DNA of 64,000 nt from Jacaranda mimosifolia (lineage: Eukaryota; Streptophyta; Magnoliopsida; Lamiales; Bignoniaceae): assembly GCA_018894105.1 (NCBI GenBank), contig CM032133.1, positions 18,614,501-18,678,500 on the forward strand, read 5' to 3'. Shown here one piece after another: positions 1-11,096 of the stretch (the first letter of the stretch is position 1; each line of letters opens with the position of its first letter). The notes under the pieces were generated by a model. The model made no database searches. It was not told where the DNA came from and was given only the letters and a program-made list of their open reading frames with translations. The position numbers and the translations under genes are program-made.

Positions 1-2660
1 TTTGGCTGCTAACCCCCTGAGCCTGTGGGCCTCCTTTTCGTCGTCGGGTAAGGTACCTTGACTTAGGTAAAGTTTGATTGGATCCTGCCAAGAGATGGCT
101 GTTTCCTCGACGCACCCGACGAGGCCCTGGGCGGTGGCGGTGGCACAGGGCTTGTCAGCCACCAAAAATGTTATTATTCTTTCTCTGGTACCCTTCGTCG
201 AGCTAACTAGCTTCGAGAGCGCGTCTGCTCGTTTATTCTCTGATCGGGGGACTTGGCTCAACGAAAAGCTTCTGAAAATGTGTTTCAATTGGTTCACTTC
301 TGCCAAATATTGTGCCATTTTGTGTTCCTTCGCCTCAAAGTTGCCTTCGACCTGTTCTGCGACCAGCTGGGAGTCAGTGAATGCTGCAAGCTGCTCGACG
401 CCGCGAGTTGTGGCCATACGCATTCCTGCGATAAGAGCCTCATATTCCGCTTCATTATTGGTGACCGGGAAGTCGAGTTTCACCGCAAAATCATACTCCT
501 CGGCAAGCGGGGATCGAAGGGATATACCTATCCCGCCTCCGGATGAGGTTGCGGACCCGTCGACATGCAAGGTCCACATTAAGGTGTTTTCAACATTCTG
601 CGTCGTCAGGTCGAGCCGTTCGACGATGAAGTCGGTCAGCACCTGCGCCTTTATGGCAGTCCCCGGGTGGAATGTGACGTCGAATTCCCCAAGCTCGATG
701 GCCCATTTGGTGAGTCGACCTGATGTGTCTATCATCGACAACACTTGCTTTAGCGGCTGATTCGTCAATACCAAAATTATACGGATTGAAAGTAAGGCCG
801 TAGCTTCCTGGCCGACGTGACAAGGGCTAGAGCAAACTTCTCGATCTCCAAATAATTGTGCTCGGGCCCCTTAAGAGCCTTACTGCAATAATATACCGGA
901 CGGGGGGTTCCTCCTCTTGTTGTCGTCAACACCGAACTGATCGAGGCCGAGGAGATTGTCAAGTATAGCTGTAGCACTTCTCCTAGTTCGAGTTTGGAAA
1001 GCATAGGCGGCAAAGTCAGGTATTTCTTGAGCTCTAGCAAAGCTTGATCGCACTGTTGATCCCACTTGAATCCAGACTTTTTCGCGTTTCTGAGGATTTT
1101 GAAGAAAGGTAAGCTTATGTTCGCTAGTCGGGCTATGAATCTGCCCAGGGCTATAACTCTGCCGACTAGACGTTGGACTTCGTGAACTGTGTGAGGTGGG
1201 GCGATGTACAGAATTGCTTGGATCTTCTGTGGGTTAGCTTCGATCCCCCTCTGACTGACCATATAACCGAGGAATTTGCCACCTCGAACACCGAAGATGC
1301 ACTTGCTCGGATTGAGCTTCATGCCGAAAGCCCTCAATATTGCAAAGGTATGGTTGAGGTCGACCAGATGGTCCTCGACCTTCTCGATTTTTACAATCAT
1401 ATCATCCACGTAAACTTCCATCGACTTCCCGATTTCATTCTTGAACATGAAATTGACTAATCTCTTATATGTCGCTCCTGCATTTTTAAGTCCAAAGGGC
1501 ATAACTAGGAAGCAATATGCTCCGTTGGGGACGACAAAAGAGGTTTTGTCCCTGTCCTCAGGTGCCATAAATATTTGGTAATAACCTTGGAATGCATCCA
1601 TCATGTTAAGCAACTCACAACCAGTAGTCGAATCAACTAATAAATCTACACGAGGCAAGGGGTAAGGATCCTTAGGGCAAGCTTTATTTAAGTCAGTAAA
1701 GTCATTACACATTCTCCATTTTCCCTCATTCTTGGGGACAAGTACAACATTACAAAGCCAAGAGAGGTACTGGATTTCTACAATATATCCTGCTTCCAAA
1801 AGCTTGCTGACCTCCTCCTCAATGATCTGGGTCCTCTCAGCATTGAAAGTTCTTTTCTTCTGCCGCACTGGTTTGTGGGCTGGGTCCACATTGAGTCGAT
1901 GGACAATGATGTTGGGGTCGATGCCCTGAAGATCCGCGGCTTTCCACGCGAAAACATCAATGTTGCGTCGGAGGAAATCGACCATAAGGCATTCTAATCG
2001 ATCCCCCAGGTCGCTTCCAATCCTGGTGGTTTTGTCAGGGTTCCCAGGCTCAAGCTCAATTATTTTGAATTCGCCAACAGGCTCGACCCTAGTGTCTTCC
2101 AGCTTCTTCTTCTTCGATGAAGGTCCCTCCTGGGGTTTCGCTACTGGGGCGTCCCCCAAGGGCTTCAATTCATGCCGCTTCTTCTGCTCGCTGGAGTCGA
2201 CAGAAATGGTGTAACAGCGCCAAACATCCTTGAGGTTGCATAAAAGCTCACCCACTCCAACTGGGGTTGGGAACTTTATCTTCATGTGGTAAGTGGGTAC
2301 AATGGCTTTGCAGTCATTGAGGGCTGGTCGACCTATGATGACATTGTATGTGAAGGGGGCATCGACCACCAGGTAGTTGATCATCAGTGTTCGGCTACAC
2401 TGGCCCTGACCAAATGTGATGGAAAGATTGATGGATCCTTTTGGGATGATCTCAGATCCACCAAATCCGACCACAGGTGTTCTGATCGGATCAAACTTCA
2501 ACTTTCCCAATTTCATTTTGGTCAGGGTCGACAGAATATGATGTTCATGGAGCTTCCATTATCGTCCAGCACCTTCCTGACCTCGAAGTTGGCTATTTCA
2601 AGGGCGACCACCATTGGGCAATCTATCTTACGGTCGGCTCCTCTGTTCTCCATGTGGTCC
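1..2660 (-). pseudogene. pol of the Ty3/gypsy element: protease, RT and RNase H, frameshifted
   Basis: Three pieces are readable. The protease (about 2525-2660) has VLDDNGSSMNII where the family usually has D-S/T-G, so the catalytic triplet itself looks altered; a frameshift follows near 2525. The RT frame 777-2516 (579 codons) starts with the protease tail YNVIIGRPALND, then RT fingers/palm with DFTDLNKACPKD, MPFGLKNAGATY and the YVDD active site near residue 369, then the RNase H tether. A shift of one base near 780 moves to another frame that stays open to position 1. This frame encodes RNase H (LTNQPLKQVL; VDGSATSSGGG; NNEAEYEALIAGM; FTDSQLVAEQ) and the linker toward integrase. The product would be a replication polyprotein; this copy is dead. 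Confidence 0.92.
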
Positions 2661-2699
2661 AGGTCTGCATCGGTGAAGAGATTGGTTCAGTATTGGTTG

Positions 2700-4418
2700 A
2701 CAGTTGGAAACTGTTTTGACCTTGGACAGTTTTGTCGAGTTGAGTTGCCTCTGCGTTTGCTTTCTTGCATTTCGGGAATCTCCTCATGTGGGTCCCCCTA
2801 CAATCATGTCGATGATTCCTCTGATGGGCGGGTTAGGTTCCTGGGCAGGTCTCCTCCCCTTGTCTTCTTTCCTCGGGCTGACTTACATTTCTCTTCGGGG
2901 AGTCCGATCGGTCTTGCCCTCCTCTCTTCTAGCTTGCTCCTCGATAAACTTTTTCAAGTGGCCTTGTCTGATCAGCGTCTCGATTTCATCCTTCAAGTTA
3001 AAACACTCCTCAGTGTCGTGCCCTTTCTGCTTATGAAAATGGCAGTACTTCTTCGACTTCTTCATGGTCTCGATTTTCATGATTTTTTGGGGCTTCTTCA
3101 ACAAGTTGTCGTGTTGAATAGCGAACAACACTTCTCTCTCGATATGTTCAATGGAGTATATTCATGGAAGTGCTTTATCAGGGAACGACGCCCCTCTTTG
3201 ATTTGTCGATCATCTTTCTCTTTGCCTTTCTTTCTGTCGACCTCCACGCTGCCATATTTCATCCTGTTCATCTCCTCCTAGGTCATGTACCTCTCCGCGA
3301 GGTCGAGGAGCTCCTCCATTGATCTAGTCTGTTCGCGTACCAAAGCATTGGCACATTCTTTGTGTCTCAAACCCAAGAAAAGCACGTCAATCAAGAACTC
3401 GATCCTCGGGTTGTCGATCTTCAGAACCTCTATATTGAATCTGGTGAAAAAAATCACGAAAGGACTCTCCTTCAGCTTGCTTCACGGTATGCAAGTGAAT
3501 ATAGGGAAGTTTTGCTTTCCTCCTGCTTGCAAATTAGTGCAGGAACTTATCACACAACTGATCATAAGAAAAGATGGACGCTGGTTCCAGCTTCACAAAC
3601 CACTCCAAGGCCACGCCTTGAAATGTGGTCACCAGCATCTTTGCATGGATGTATTCATTGTGCCCATGCAGCTGCATCATGTGATCGAACTGCAGCAGGT
3701 GCTCGTTCGGGTCTGTGGAGCCATCGTACCTCGGGAGTTCGGTTGGGATCTTTGCATCGACAGCGATACGCTCGTCAATGATCTCCTGGATGAACGGCGA
3801 ATCCTGTTCCCTCCTGAACTTCTGCGGCCCGTCTGGGTGAAGAGCCCTGTCTGCATTTCTCTTTGAGATCTCCTCCAGGCGTCTATTCAATTGCTGCACC
3901 TGGTGGGATGCCTCCTCCCATTCTTGCTGATCTGCCTGAGATGCATTTCTACCTGGCCTGAATTTGGAGCATTCGACCCTATCGCGCTGCGGGGCTTGAA
4001 GGGGCCGAACATCATGGTCAATGGAATCTGCTACCTCTTCTCTTGGCAGGGGATGGGCTATTTCCCTAGGAAAGCGTCCCGGGCTCAGTCCCCCCCTTGA
4101 CTGGTGCCTTAGCGACTCCGGTCGCTGAGAGTGCTCTTCTGGCCGCGCCCTCTCCGGAGCCGCAGGCTGGGGTGTGGCACTGACTGCAGGCTCCGGCTGC
4201 ACGGCATGTCTGTTTAGTGTGGCCGAGAGTTGGGCCAAAATCTGCGCGGAAATCTGCTCACTAATGAGCTGCATTAACTGGGGCATTATCAGTGTGACCA
4301 CGGGCTCAGACTGAACGCTGGTCCCTTGGGCATTTGGCTCTGGGTTCTGTCGAAGGGGAAGAGAGCTGGACTTCCTGTTTTCTTCTCTCCCAGATGGAGC
4401 TCGCCTAGTGTTTACCAT
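2700..4418 (-). pseudogene. gag of the Ty3/gypsy element, disrupted
   Basis: The natural start is probably the MVNTRR methionine at about 4418, a common plant gypsy gag N terminus; an upstream in-frame ATG at 4436 also exists. A proline/glutamine-rich N-terminal part is followed by a Retrotrans_gag domain (PRYDGSTDPNEHLLQF, then TTFQGVALEWF) before an in-frame TAA at about 3534-3536. The frame continues beyond that stop (FRDFFHQIQYRG) to a second stop near 3390, then moves to another frame. At 2883-3131 a Cys/His-rich segment (CHFHKQKGHDTEECFNLK) and the helix ETLIRQGHLKKF are recognisable, followed by IIDMIVGGPT, usual just before the protease. At least one frameshift and several stops make this a relic. 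Confidence 0.85.
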
Positions 4419-4440
4419 TTTTGATAGAGGATTCAAGTGT

Positions 4441-4461
4441 TTCCCACAGACGACGCCAAAT
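4441..4461 (-). other. Primer-binding-site region of the Ty3/gypsy element
   Basis: Directly after the LTR end, the minus strand reads TTTGGCGTCGTCTGTGGG. The TGGCG(C/T)CGT start is typical of plant Ty3/gypsy elements and resembles a complement of a tRNA 3' end ending in CCA (tRNA-Asp-like). The match past the first bases is only partial, so the tRNA identity is inferred. Confidence 0.6.
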
Positions 4462-5352
4462 GATGAGGGTTCGATCGATTCGGATAGAGAACCGGCTTTG
4501 AATATGGGTAGGACTTGACCTGAAGGGTCTATATCCTCTCTTGGAAAGAGAAGAATCCTGCAATCACAATAAACGTTAGGCTAGCCGATGAGCCCTCGGC
4601 TTAGACCCTCCGACGCTCAAGTCAGTAGAAATCGACCTCAAATATCGAGCAGCGGAGTAAGGGCTTTGAGAATGTATGAGTGCGTACCTCTAGAAGGCTG
4701 TGGTAAGGGTATTTATATCCTTCTCCCTTCGAGGAAAGGTCTGAGATGCCCCTAGTACACCCAGGGGGCCTTTAGACTTGGACCAGGGGTTATTAGTCAT
4801 TTCCCTGCCTAGCATATCTCCAGCTAACCGCCCTTCCAGGTTTCAAGGACAAGGTAGTACACTGTAGCGGCGTCTGTTGTGTCAGGCGGTGAGGGGGATG
4901 GCATGCACCATTAATGCGGAGACGTGATGCCCGTCAGCGCATTTAATGTGGTGGCAGAGTACTGTATTGTTCTTGGTCTCCGACTCGACCTCAATATGGT
5001 CGACTGGGGTTGAGGAATTCCATGGGCCTGGCGCTGTCTCTGGGCTAACCTGGTCGAGTGAAGTCGATGAGGCATATGGGCCTCGGGTGCCTAACTGGGC
5101 TATCTTGGTTTGGGCCTAGGCACTTGGGCCGTCCCATATCAATAGTGGCTACTGAAGAATACTCCCTTCTTGAAATGGCTTAATTCGAGTTATCTGTCGA
5201 GAACTAAATCAAACGGCCAAAATTCAATCAGGACGGATCTGAGTCGATGGGCCGGAAGTGACTCAATTGACAGTGGACATGGGCCTCTCTTTGGACCCTG
5301 GGCCCGTGCCTCCTTTTAGTTTTCTTCTTGGATTGGGTCCCCCAAATCAACA
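4462..5352 (-). repeat. LTR of the Ty3/gypsy element (upstream LTR)
   Basis: Read on the minus strand it begins TGTTGATTTGGGGG and ends CCCTCATCA, giving TG...CA ends, immediately followed by the primer-binding-like sequence. Length is about 891 bp. A TATA-like stretch (ATATAAATACCC on the minus strand, near 4707-4718) is a candidate promoter. A diverged relative lies at 61809-62622. Confidence 0.8.
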
Positions 5353-7079
5353 CCAGCACTTTCATAATTATCAAAACCTCCATTCTAAAAAATGCTCAAT
5401 TAAAAAATCCAAACAAAAATTATAATTTTATCTTTCTACCCTCAACTTAAAAAGTAAAAAAATTAATTATATACTTAATGCATAAAAATGATCATGATCA
5501 TGTTCATTACTTGTTGATTTATTATTTCGAATTTCCGTCAATTTCAATTTTGATGAACAAATAAAAACAAGAATAAGTATAAACACAATTATATTTTATT
5601 AAAAAATTAAGTTGATTTCACATCATATCGCTGGTCCTTCACAAAATTTATCAAAATGGTGCACTGTGCTCCATACTATCTTAAGATTAATTATAATGAA
5701 ATTTATTAAGTTTTATAATTATTTATTTTCAGGTGTAAGTAGTTAATCAACCATTTTAGAAAGTAATCTTGTTAATTTTGGCAACTTTTTACCAACTTAA
5801 GGTGAATTTTAAGTGAGCCAAAGAGTATAAAAAAGTGTATACACATGCACATATATGCATACTAGTAATGAGCGAATTGCGCAGTGCGTGGCGTTGAATT
5901 GTCTTGATGGATGTACAGTATTGGTATATTTTGATAGTTTTTCCGCCATGCTTGATGATATTATTTATTCCAAACATTTATGTCTCCAGTAAATTTTTTT
6001 ATAGTTGGTAGGCATACAATTGATCACTTGAGGTGGCGACGACATAATCCCATTCCTTCATCTTTTAGTTGACAATAGTAGTTGGAGAGCTTTAGTGCAT
6101 ATATATCAAGCTGGCAAGATAAATTTTGCTCATTATCGGCAGTCTGATGAAATTCATATTTAATATGAAACCTATTCCACATTTATATTCAGTTGTCCAT
6201 CTTCCTGCTTCCCTTTTGGAGAGTGCTAATGAATTTAAATTTCTATTGCCTGTAGGTCGCCAAGGGCAGCATATCATGGACTTTGCTAGTGTTGTATTTA
6301 TGTTTGGCGTGGATTTCGTTGTGAAGAGTATTTTAGAAGAACAGAAGGGTTAACATAAATAGGTAAATGCATACCATTAAAATTTGTTATAGTTGGAAGT
6401 AATTCAATTGGTTCTGAAGTCTGAATGGTATCAAATACTGAAATTCAAAGAACCAGAAACAGTGGAATGGAGACTATTATAATGTTGCCCATCTTGTTTT
6501 GAAAGTTTCTTTATCTCCTTGCTATATAAGTTACGGAAATTGCAAGCAATTCTTCATCTTTTTTAGCAAAACTTTATAAGATGTTTAAAAATAAGATGCG
6601 AGGTACACTTTATAAATAATGTATAAGTACCGAATATCTTATTTTCTGAACTTATAAACTTATTTTCTAAAGGTATTACCGTTTAATTTAAGATATTATA
6701 AGATTTTAAACATGTTGAAGATACTTAAGAGCTCATAACTTTAGGTGAGTATTCTCTGATTGCATCAATCTACTTTTTAAATATAAAAGATATTTATTCT
6801 CACTACTCAATTTTTATAAGCTTATACTGGAATCAAAACTGTACAAAATATTATGCAATATTGAAAACTTTATTGTATTTCATGATAACTAGCAATTCCG
6901 TGCCCTCCAACCAAAGTGTTATGTTTGGCATTTCTGAAAATTTAAGGAAGTGCCTGGAATTCGGTAATAGTCGACCCACGAATATTTAGAGAGAGAGAGA
7001 GAGCCAATTAAGAGATCTTTAATTAACTTATAATTCTATCTTATATTATTACAAGCCTGTTAATATACAGTATTCCATA
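5353..7079. other. Intergenic AT-rich sequence, no gene recognised
   Basis: The stretch holds short open frames of which the longest (6126-6353, 75 codons, plus strand) has no motif I recognise and no convincing gene context. An AG dinucleotide run lies at about 6992-7004. I see nothing else that can be supported. Confidence 0.6.
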
Positions 7080-8042
7080 GCCAAGTTTGGTTGGATTTTA
7101 AATTTATCTTTTGATAACTTATATCATGATAAGTTGTTTGATTATTAATTCTTTGTAGTGTTGTTTGATTTGCATGATTGTTTGTAAATATACCCACATG
7201 GTTGTTGTTTGGTTGGAGGTATAATAATTCTTACCATTTGATTATTTTATGAAATGACCATGCTATCCTTTGGCTTAAAGAAAAAAAAAAGACAAGCAAT
7301 TCTTGCTCTTCTCTTTTTTTTTTCCACAAATTATTTTTGCAATGAATAGTTGTGGAGAGACATTCACTTTTATCAAATTGTTTTCCTTCCCTATTTTTAT
7401 TGATTTAATCACTTCCCAAAGTCTCAACAGAAGGAACCTAACCCATAATTTCTAATTTATTTTTATAATTTTTCAAAAAAATTAATTTATAAAATTAATA
7501 AATTAGAATATAAAAAAATTGTTTTTACAGTATGATATGTGTAAATATAACATTTGGATTAGTTTAATAATTTTTCCATATTAATAGCTTGACTTTTTTT
7601 TCTTTCCAATTTTTTGAAATTACTAATTCAAAATAAATTATTATTTTGATATTATTCAAAATTATTAAATTTTAATCTATAATGTAAGTTTAGAATCATT
7701 AATTTCATATCATAAAATTATAATATATAATTTATTTTTTTAATTTTCTTAAATTACTAATTTAAAATAAACAAGTTATTACTTATAAGTAAGACATTCT
7801 AGTAATTTGCAAAAGAACTTAAGTGCAAATAAGACTTTTTGCTGCAAAAGAAGAGTTATGGATAAGCATGGATAAATTATTCTAAGGGTGGGGGTGGGTT
7901 TAGTAGTACCACATATTAGGCTTACATATACGGGTCCAATGATAAATCACGGGCCTATATGTATACAAACCCACAAACCAAACATGAGATTGAAAAGGAT
8001 AAATTTCCCTAATCCTACCTAATCCCACCAACCAAACTTGCC
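7080..8042. mobile_element. Non-coding DNA transposon (TIR element), superfamily unassigned
   Basis: The inverted ends match over 13 bases: CAAGTTTGGTTGG at 7082-7094 and its complement CCAACCAAACTTG at 8028-8040. The bases CCATA occur beside both ends and could be the target duplication, though their exact placement is ambiguous. The interior of about 0.95 kb is AT-rich and non-coding. The superfamily cannot be decided by eye. Confidence 0.6.
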
Positions 8043-8599
8043 CATAATGTTATATTAAACAAATCATTTCTTTTTGGTGGCATATGAATGTTCTTTAGTT
8101 AAGACATACTTGTACTTTAAAAATTTAGCATTCTCTCTCAATTAATGCCACCGAAATTGTTAATCATCCTATTAAATGTAGATAATTAAGAATGTTGTAT
8201 TTTTATCATTTAACTATTCTGCTTGCATTTGTAGTACAATTTAATAATTAGAATGTATTAGTTACATAAAATATTTAAAAAAATATAAAATATTTTCAAC
8301 TTGTTTATATTGCCTTACTCGTAAATGAAAACAAGTATATATTATACGATTGCATCTCTAGTAATCAATAAGCAATTCTATTTATAAAACTAAAACATCC
8401 AATCCAAACAGAGAAAAAAAAAAAAAATCATAACCCTAAAAATACAAAATTTGATAATATCAAATTCCTTGCAACTAAGAATCTAATCAAGTTGATTTCA
8501 ATTAATCAAGTCAAATCACATCGTATATGTATATCTATCTGTACATCCTTTTTCGACTACTAAAAAAAAAACTGACTTGTTATACTGATCACTCAATCT

Positions 8600-9050
8600 T
8601 TGCTTGCATTATGTGGGAATCCCTCTAGTGGGTTTAGTTGAATATAAGACCTCTTAAATTAGTAGATTTTGAGTAGTCAAAGACGTCTTTGTGGGGAAAA
8701 AAAAGGGCACCGACCACCACGTAATGATGAAAACAAGTAGATAATAGTGGCGAGCATCTGATGCTTAATTACTGTTAATATTGCGGAAGAAACCACATTT
8801 AAATTAATTTGATAAAGAATGACTATATATAGAATACAAAGTTAAGAAAATTACTTATCTCTGTGTGCATTCTAGGATGCCCTCTCATGGGTTTAGTTGA
8901 ACTTAAGGGTATTAAATTAGTAGACTCTGAATAGTCAAGGTACTCTTAATTTGTGGAAGATAACATTCAAGAGAACTGGCTACCAATTGTTTGTAAAGAA
9001 CAAAAGAAATTTGATAAAGAATGACTATATATGGAGTATAGAGTCAAGTC
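8600..9050 (+). repeat. Imperfect direct duplication upstream of the RLP relic
   Basis: GGGTTTAGTTGAA, TTAAATTAGTAGA and AATTTGATAAAGAATGAC each occur twice in the same order. The first anchor recurs 259 bases later (8630 and 8889), while the last recurs 202 bases later (8806 and 9008), so one copy has an internal indel. The block lies just before the receptor-like-protein pseudogene and could be duplicated promoter sequence from a receptor-like-protein gene cluster. Confidence 0.65.
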
Positions 9051-9247
9051 ACGCAGTGGGCCTGCATTCGGAGCAATGCAACTATAAGTACTAGTCTTTA
9101 TATGTAACCAATGGAGAGCTTTCTCGAACTTTAAAGACAATCCCGGAAAGCTATATCCTTTGAAACCATATAGATATGTTCACTTCTTTTTCTTCTGTAA
9201 CATTGACATCGGAGGAAATAGTGAACAATTATAAAGAATAAATTGTC

Positions 9248-10476
9248 ATGCTACTGCTTTTGTTGTTTGTGCTTCTTTCGCATTGCCTGTAGTATAATTC
9301 TCCATTTGCTACAGAAGAATTAAGGAGCATAGCAAAGGAGAGAGGTTCAACGTTCAAGCAAGGTCTTATAGATGAGGATGGCATGCATTGTCTCGTCGTG
9401 GGGAAGTGAATATGACAAAAAGGAATGCTGCCAATGGAATGGTGTAGAGTGTAGCAAGAAGACAGGTCATGTAATGATGTAAATCGGTCTCCATCTTAGT
9501 GGTTGGAGCTTTAGTTCAATGAAAGGTCAGATTAGTAGTGCCATGCTTGAGTTAAATTATTTGAATGATTTGGACCGGAGTCATGATTATTTTGGACATG
9601 CTGAAATTTCAAAATTCATTGAATTTCTGAAAAATTCACAACACCCGAACTTTGAGTTTTCTTTCTTTTATGTGGTTGTTCCTCATCAGGTAGAGAATCT
9701 TATCAAACTAAGGACACTTAATCTCGGGGATAATGAACTGACATTCGAGAACCTCGATTGGCTCCCTCACATCTCTTCATTGTCCTTACTTGATTTGAGG
9801 GATTCTTACTCGAGAAGTACCAATTTGCTACAAGATATATTGAAGCTTCCTTTTCTGATGGAATTGCATATGAGTCAGTGTCACATTCCCATATATTTCT
9901 TTGTTAATTCTCCTTCTATATCTCTTTCTGTTCTTGATCTATCCTCTATTGGACTCACTTCTTCCACATATCATTGGTTGTTCAACTTCAGTAAAAGTTT
10001 CCGCAGCATAGACCTATCTCGTAATAACTAATAACTTACGTGCCATTCCTGATGCCTTTGAAAGATTTACTTTCCTTGAGTATCTTGATTTGCCTGAGAT
10101 AATAAGCTAACAGATGGAATTCCAAAATTCTTGGGGAATTTAAGTTCATTGGCAAACATTAAGACTATCAAATAATAACTTATCAGAGCCCCTTCACGAA
10201 TTCAGTGGCTATAATCACTTCAATGGGTCTTTTCCGAATAGCTTGGGACAGTTTCTAGGCTTGGATATTTGGATTTGTCTGCCAATCAAAATCACAGGAA
10301 CAGTGCCAGACTTGAGAGCACTTGTTTCATTGAAAAATTATGTCTCAGGCAATAAACTGAAAATGTGCATGCAAGTCTTTGGCAACTTTCGATGCTTAAA
10401 ACGTTTTTGGACGTTTCTTTCAATTCCTTACAGGGAACAATTTCTGATGCTCACCTCTCTAACTTGGAACAAATAA
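9248..10476 (+). pseudogene. LRR receptor-like protein (RLP) pseudogene, truncated
   Basis: Plant RLPs are plasma-membrane proteins with a signal peptide, an N-terminal LRR cap, many extracellular LRRs and a transmembrane tail, often acting in defence or development. Here a hydrophobic leader (MLLLLLFVLLSHCL) begins at 9248 and ends in a stop. The LRRNT cap is readable in shifted frames (SSWGSEYDKKECCQWNGVEC, then TGHVMM and a stop). An open stretch (9519-10031) carries LRRs such as LIKLRTLNLGDNEL and LSVLDLSSIGLTS. More LRR-like sequence follows in other frames up to about 10476 (GSFPNSLGQ, ITGTVPDLRAL). There are several stops and frameshifts, only a handful of repeats, and no transmembrane end. 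The order and spacing of motifs make the assignment secure, and it is non-functional. Confidence 0.88.
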
Positions 10477-10694
10477 CTGCCCAAGCAACAAGACCCTGGT
10501 CGCTTTATCTCATGCTATTGTAAAATTCAATAACTGAAAGAGTATCCAACATCTTAATGCCCTTCCCCATCTAAAAGATAAAAAGCTTCCGGTTTGCAGC
10601 CACTAACATCTAACAATATTACCTTGTGTTGGAAACTCACAAAAATCATTCAAATGACAGCAACTAACATCTAACAATATTACCACTAATTGTA

Positions 10695-11096
10695 TCAAAA
10701 ACAACAATCACAATCAAATGGGCACAGAGTGGTACCTCCAGCCTCTGGTTTCCCAATGCCCAACTCTTCCTCTGTATAAATAGCTAGTCCATCAGCAGTT
10801 TTTTTCTTCTCTCGAGAAGTGGGCTCAGCAAGTCCGTTCTCTTTCAATGATTTGCTCCTTCCATTCTTTACTATCCTCACCTTGTCATGCGATTTTGCAT
10901 TTGCAGCCGATGCTTTGACTGGCTTCTCGATGTTGGCTTTCTTATCCTTTTCACCTCTCTTTCTCTTCTTTCCAGCAAAAATTTCATCAATCTCACTACC
11001 CATCTTTCTGGGCTTCAATGAGGGCTTCTCCTGTTTTATAGCAGGTCCTTCAAGTGAAGGTTTAGGCTGCTTCTTAGATGAACTCTGTTTTGTCAT
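10695..11096 (-). CDS. DUF1764 family small lysine-rich protein
   Basis: This intact frame of 133 codons starts at the ATG at 11094-11096 and ends in TGA at 10695-10697. The product is highly basic (many Lys, Arg and Ser). It has the two blocks that mark eukaryotic DUF1764 proteins: a short acidic/aromatic motif near residues 34-43 (SEIDEIFAGK) followed by a KKRKRGEK run, and a conserved C terminus from about residue 102 (DGLAIYTEEELG ... CPFDCDCCF). The cysteine-rich end at the very C terminus is the family hallmark. The function is unknown in my reading; the basic runs suggest nuclear or nucleolar location, which is inference. Length is in the family's normal range and there are no stops, so this is the one host gene in the window that looks functional. 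An inferred 5'UTR intron lies upstream. Confidence 0.88.
   Translation of the reverse strand: MTKQSSSKKQPKPSLEGPAIKQEKPSLKPRKMGSEIDEIFAGKKRKRGEKDKKANIEKPVKASAANAKSHDKVRIVKNGRSKSLKENGLAEPTSREKKKTADGLAIYTEEELGIGKPEAGGTTLCPFDCDCCF

Larger units (their letters stand above)
1..5352 (-). mobile_element. Ty3/gypsy LTR retrotransposon, 5' part, cut by window start
   Basis: On the minus strand the order is LTR (4462-5352), primer-binding-site-like sequence, gag, protease, reverse transcriptase, RNase H, and then the window ends before the integrase. RT and RNase H following protease, with no integrase between them, fits Ty3/gypsy. The RT blocks (GKWRMCNDFTDLNKACPKD, YVDDMIV) and the gag knuckle-like region resemble plant non-chromodomain (Tat-like) elements; that lineage is inferred. 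Coding frames are broken in several places, so this copy cannot make a normal polyprotein. The far LTR and the second target duplication lie outside the window. Confidence 0.93.

Noticed and set aside
74..760. Plus-strand frame of 228 codons
   Set aside because: It lies opposite the well-matched minus-strand RNase H of the gypsy element; it is a shadow of real coding sequence.
2286..3281. Plus-strand frame of 331 codons
   Set aside because: It overlaps gypsy gag/protease motifs on the minus strand and shows no motif of its own.
6126..6353. Small gene of 75 codons
   Set aside because: An antisense frame of similar length covers the same bases and no motif or gene structure supports either.
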